Positions 12,781 through 12,952 of a DNA stretch of 12,952 bases are shown in pieces; the stretch's first letter is position 1; each line of letters opens with the position of its first letter. The notes under the pieces are model-generated. The model worked only from the letters and a program-made list of their open reading frames with translations, made no database searches and had not been told where the DNA came from. Made by a program: the position numbers and the translations under genes. The stretch is from an uncultured Veillonella sp. (GTDB lineage Bacteria > Bacillota > Negativicutes > Veillonellales > Veillonellaceae), in NCBI GenBank assembly GCA_900549805.1, contig URPV01000036.1, forward strand, positions 1 to 12,952. The letters are read 5' to 3'.

Positions 12781-12952
12781 ATGGCAGATGTAAAAGAAAC
12801 CCTTCTTACAGCAGAAGGCCTTAAAAAACTTGAAGAAGAACTTGCTCATTACAAATCTGTACGTCGTATTGAAGTAGCAGCACGGATTAAAACAGCCATC
12901 GAATATGGTGATATTTCGGAAAACTCTGAATACGATGATGCTAAGAATGAAC
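12781..12952 (+). CDS. greA: Transcription elongation factor GreA (partial, 3' end outside the window)
   Basis: GreA enters the secondary channel of RNA polymerase and stimulates cleavage of backtracked RNA. Only the first 57 codons are inside the window. They encode the start of the N-terminal antiparallel coiled coil, including LTAEGLKKLEEEL (9-21) and the tip motif GDISENSEYDDAKNE (43-57), in which D44 and E47 match the acidic residues that place the catalytic magnesium. The expected length is about 155-160 residues. The ribosome binding site is weak (AAAGAG at 12763-12768, 12 bases from the ATG). A strong promoter and a hairpin lie in its leader. Confidence in the family is high from the tip motif. 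Confidence 0.95.
   Translation, partial: MADVKETLLTAEGLKKLEEELAHYKSVRRIEVAARIKTAIEYGDISENSEYDDAKNE

Noticed and set aside
1..12952. Phage, transposon, CRISPR or defence-system signs
   Set aside because: No transposase, integrase, spaced repeats, restriction or toxin-antitoxin genes were seen. All genes are on one strand with housekeeping functions and even composition.

Overview
The window is a compact, all-plus-strand stretch of bacterial housekeeping chromosome. Fourteen genes were found, the last cut by the right edge. The gene content and order (divIC-like, tilS-hpt-ftsH, coaX, folP-folB-folK, dusB, greA) point to a low-to-mid G+C Bacillota. Base composition is in the mid-40s percent G+C by rough eye count. 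A Negativicutes/Veillonellaceae-type organism is my best guess, but this is inferred from overall feel and not proven. No mobile element, CRISPR array, rRNA or tRNA gene was seen.

Layout. Unit 1 (about 14-3960) has a strong promoter, a leader hairpin, an ABC-F ATPase, and then folE-folP-folB-folK. The fol genes overlap by 1 to 11 bases and cover much of the pterin and dihydropteroate branch of folate synthesis. Unit 2 (about 3914-5280) has an extended -10 promoter, a leader hairpin, a BASS-family sodium-coupled carrier and a DivIC/FtsB-type septum protein. Unit 3 (about 5280-9811) has a promoter directly abutting the previous hairpin, then a short Ppx/GppA phosphatase, tilS, hpt and ftsH, closed by a 16-bp perfect-stem terminator. 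Unit 4 (about 9812-12694) has birA, coaX and dusB, with BirA-operator-like half-sites before birA. Unit 5 starts at 12665 inside the 3' end of dusB. It has a near-consensus promoter, an 18-bp palindrome, a leader hairpin and the first 57 codons of greA.

How the genes fit together. Most products serve cofactor supply (folate, CoA, protein biotinylation), translation quality (ABC-F factor, TilS, DusB), purine salvage (Hpt), membrane proteolysis (FtsH), division (DivIC-like) and transcript cleavage (GreA). Many are also neighbours in the divIC-to-lysS region of Bacillus subtilis, so this looks like a rearranged remnant of an old gene neighbourhood.

Most notable for a second look is a recurring arrangement. 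At three unit boundaries (before the ABC-F gene, the BASS carrier and greA) the promoter lies upstream of a terminator-like hairpin, so new transcripts must cross the hairpin before their first codon. This could be leader attenuation or simply shared terminators. The greA case recalls the GraL leader RNAs known from E. coli. I saw no wholly new multi-gene system here.
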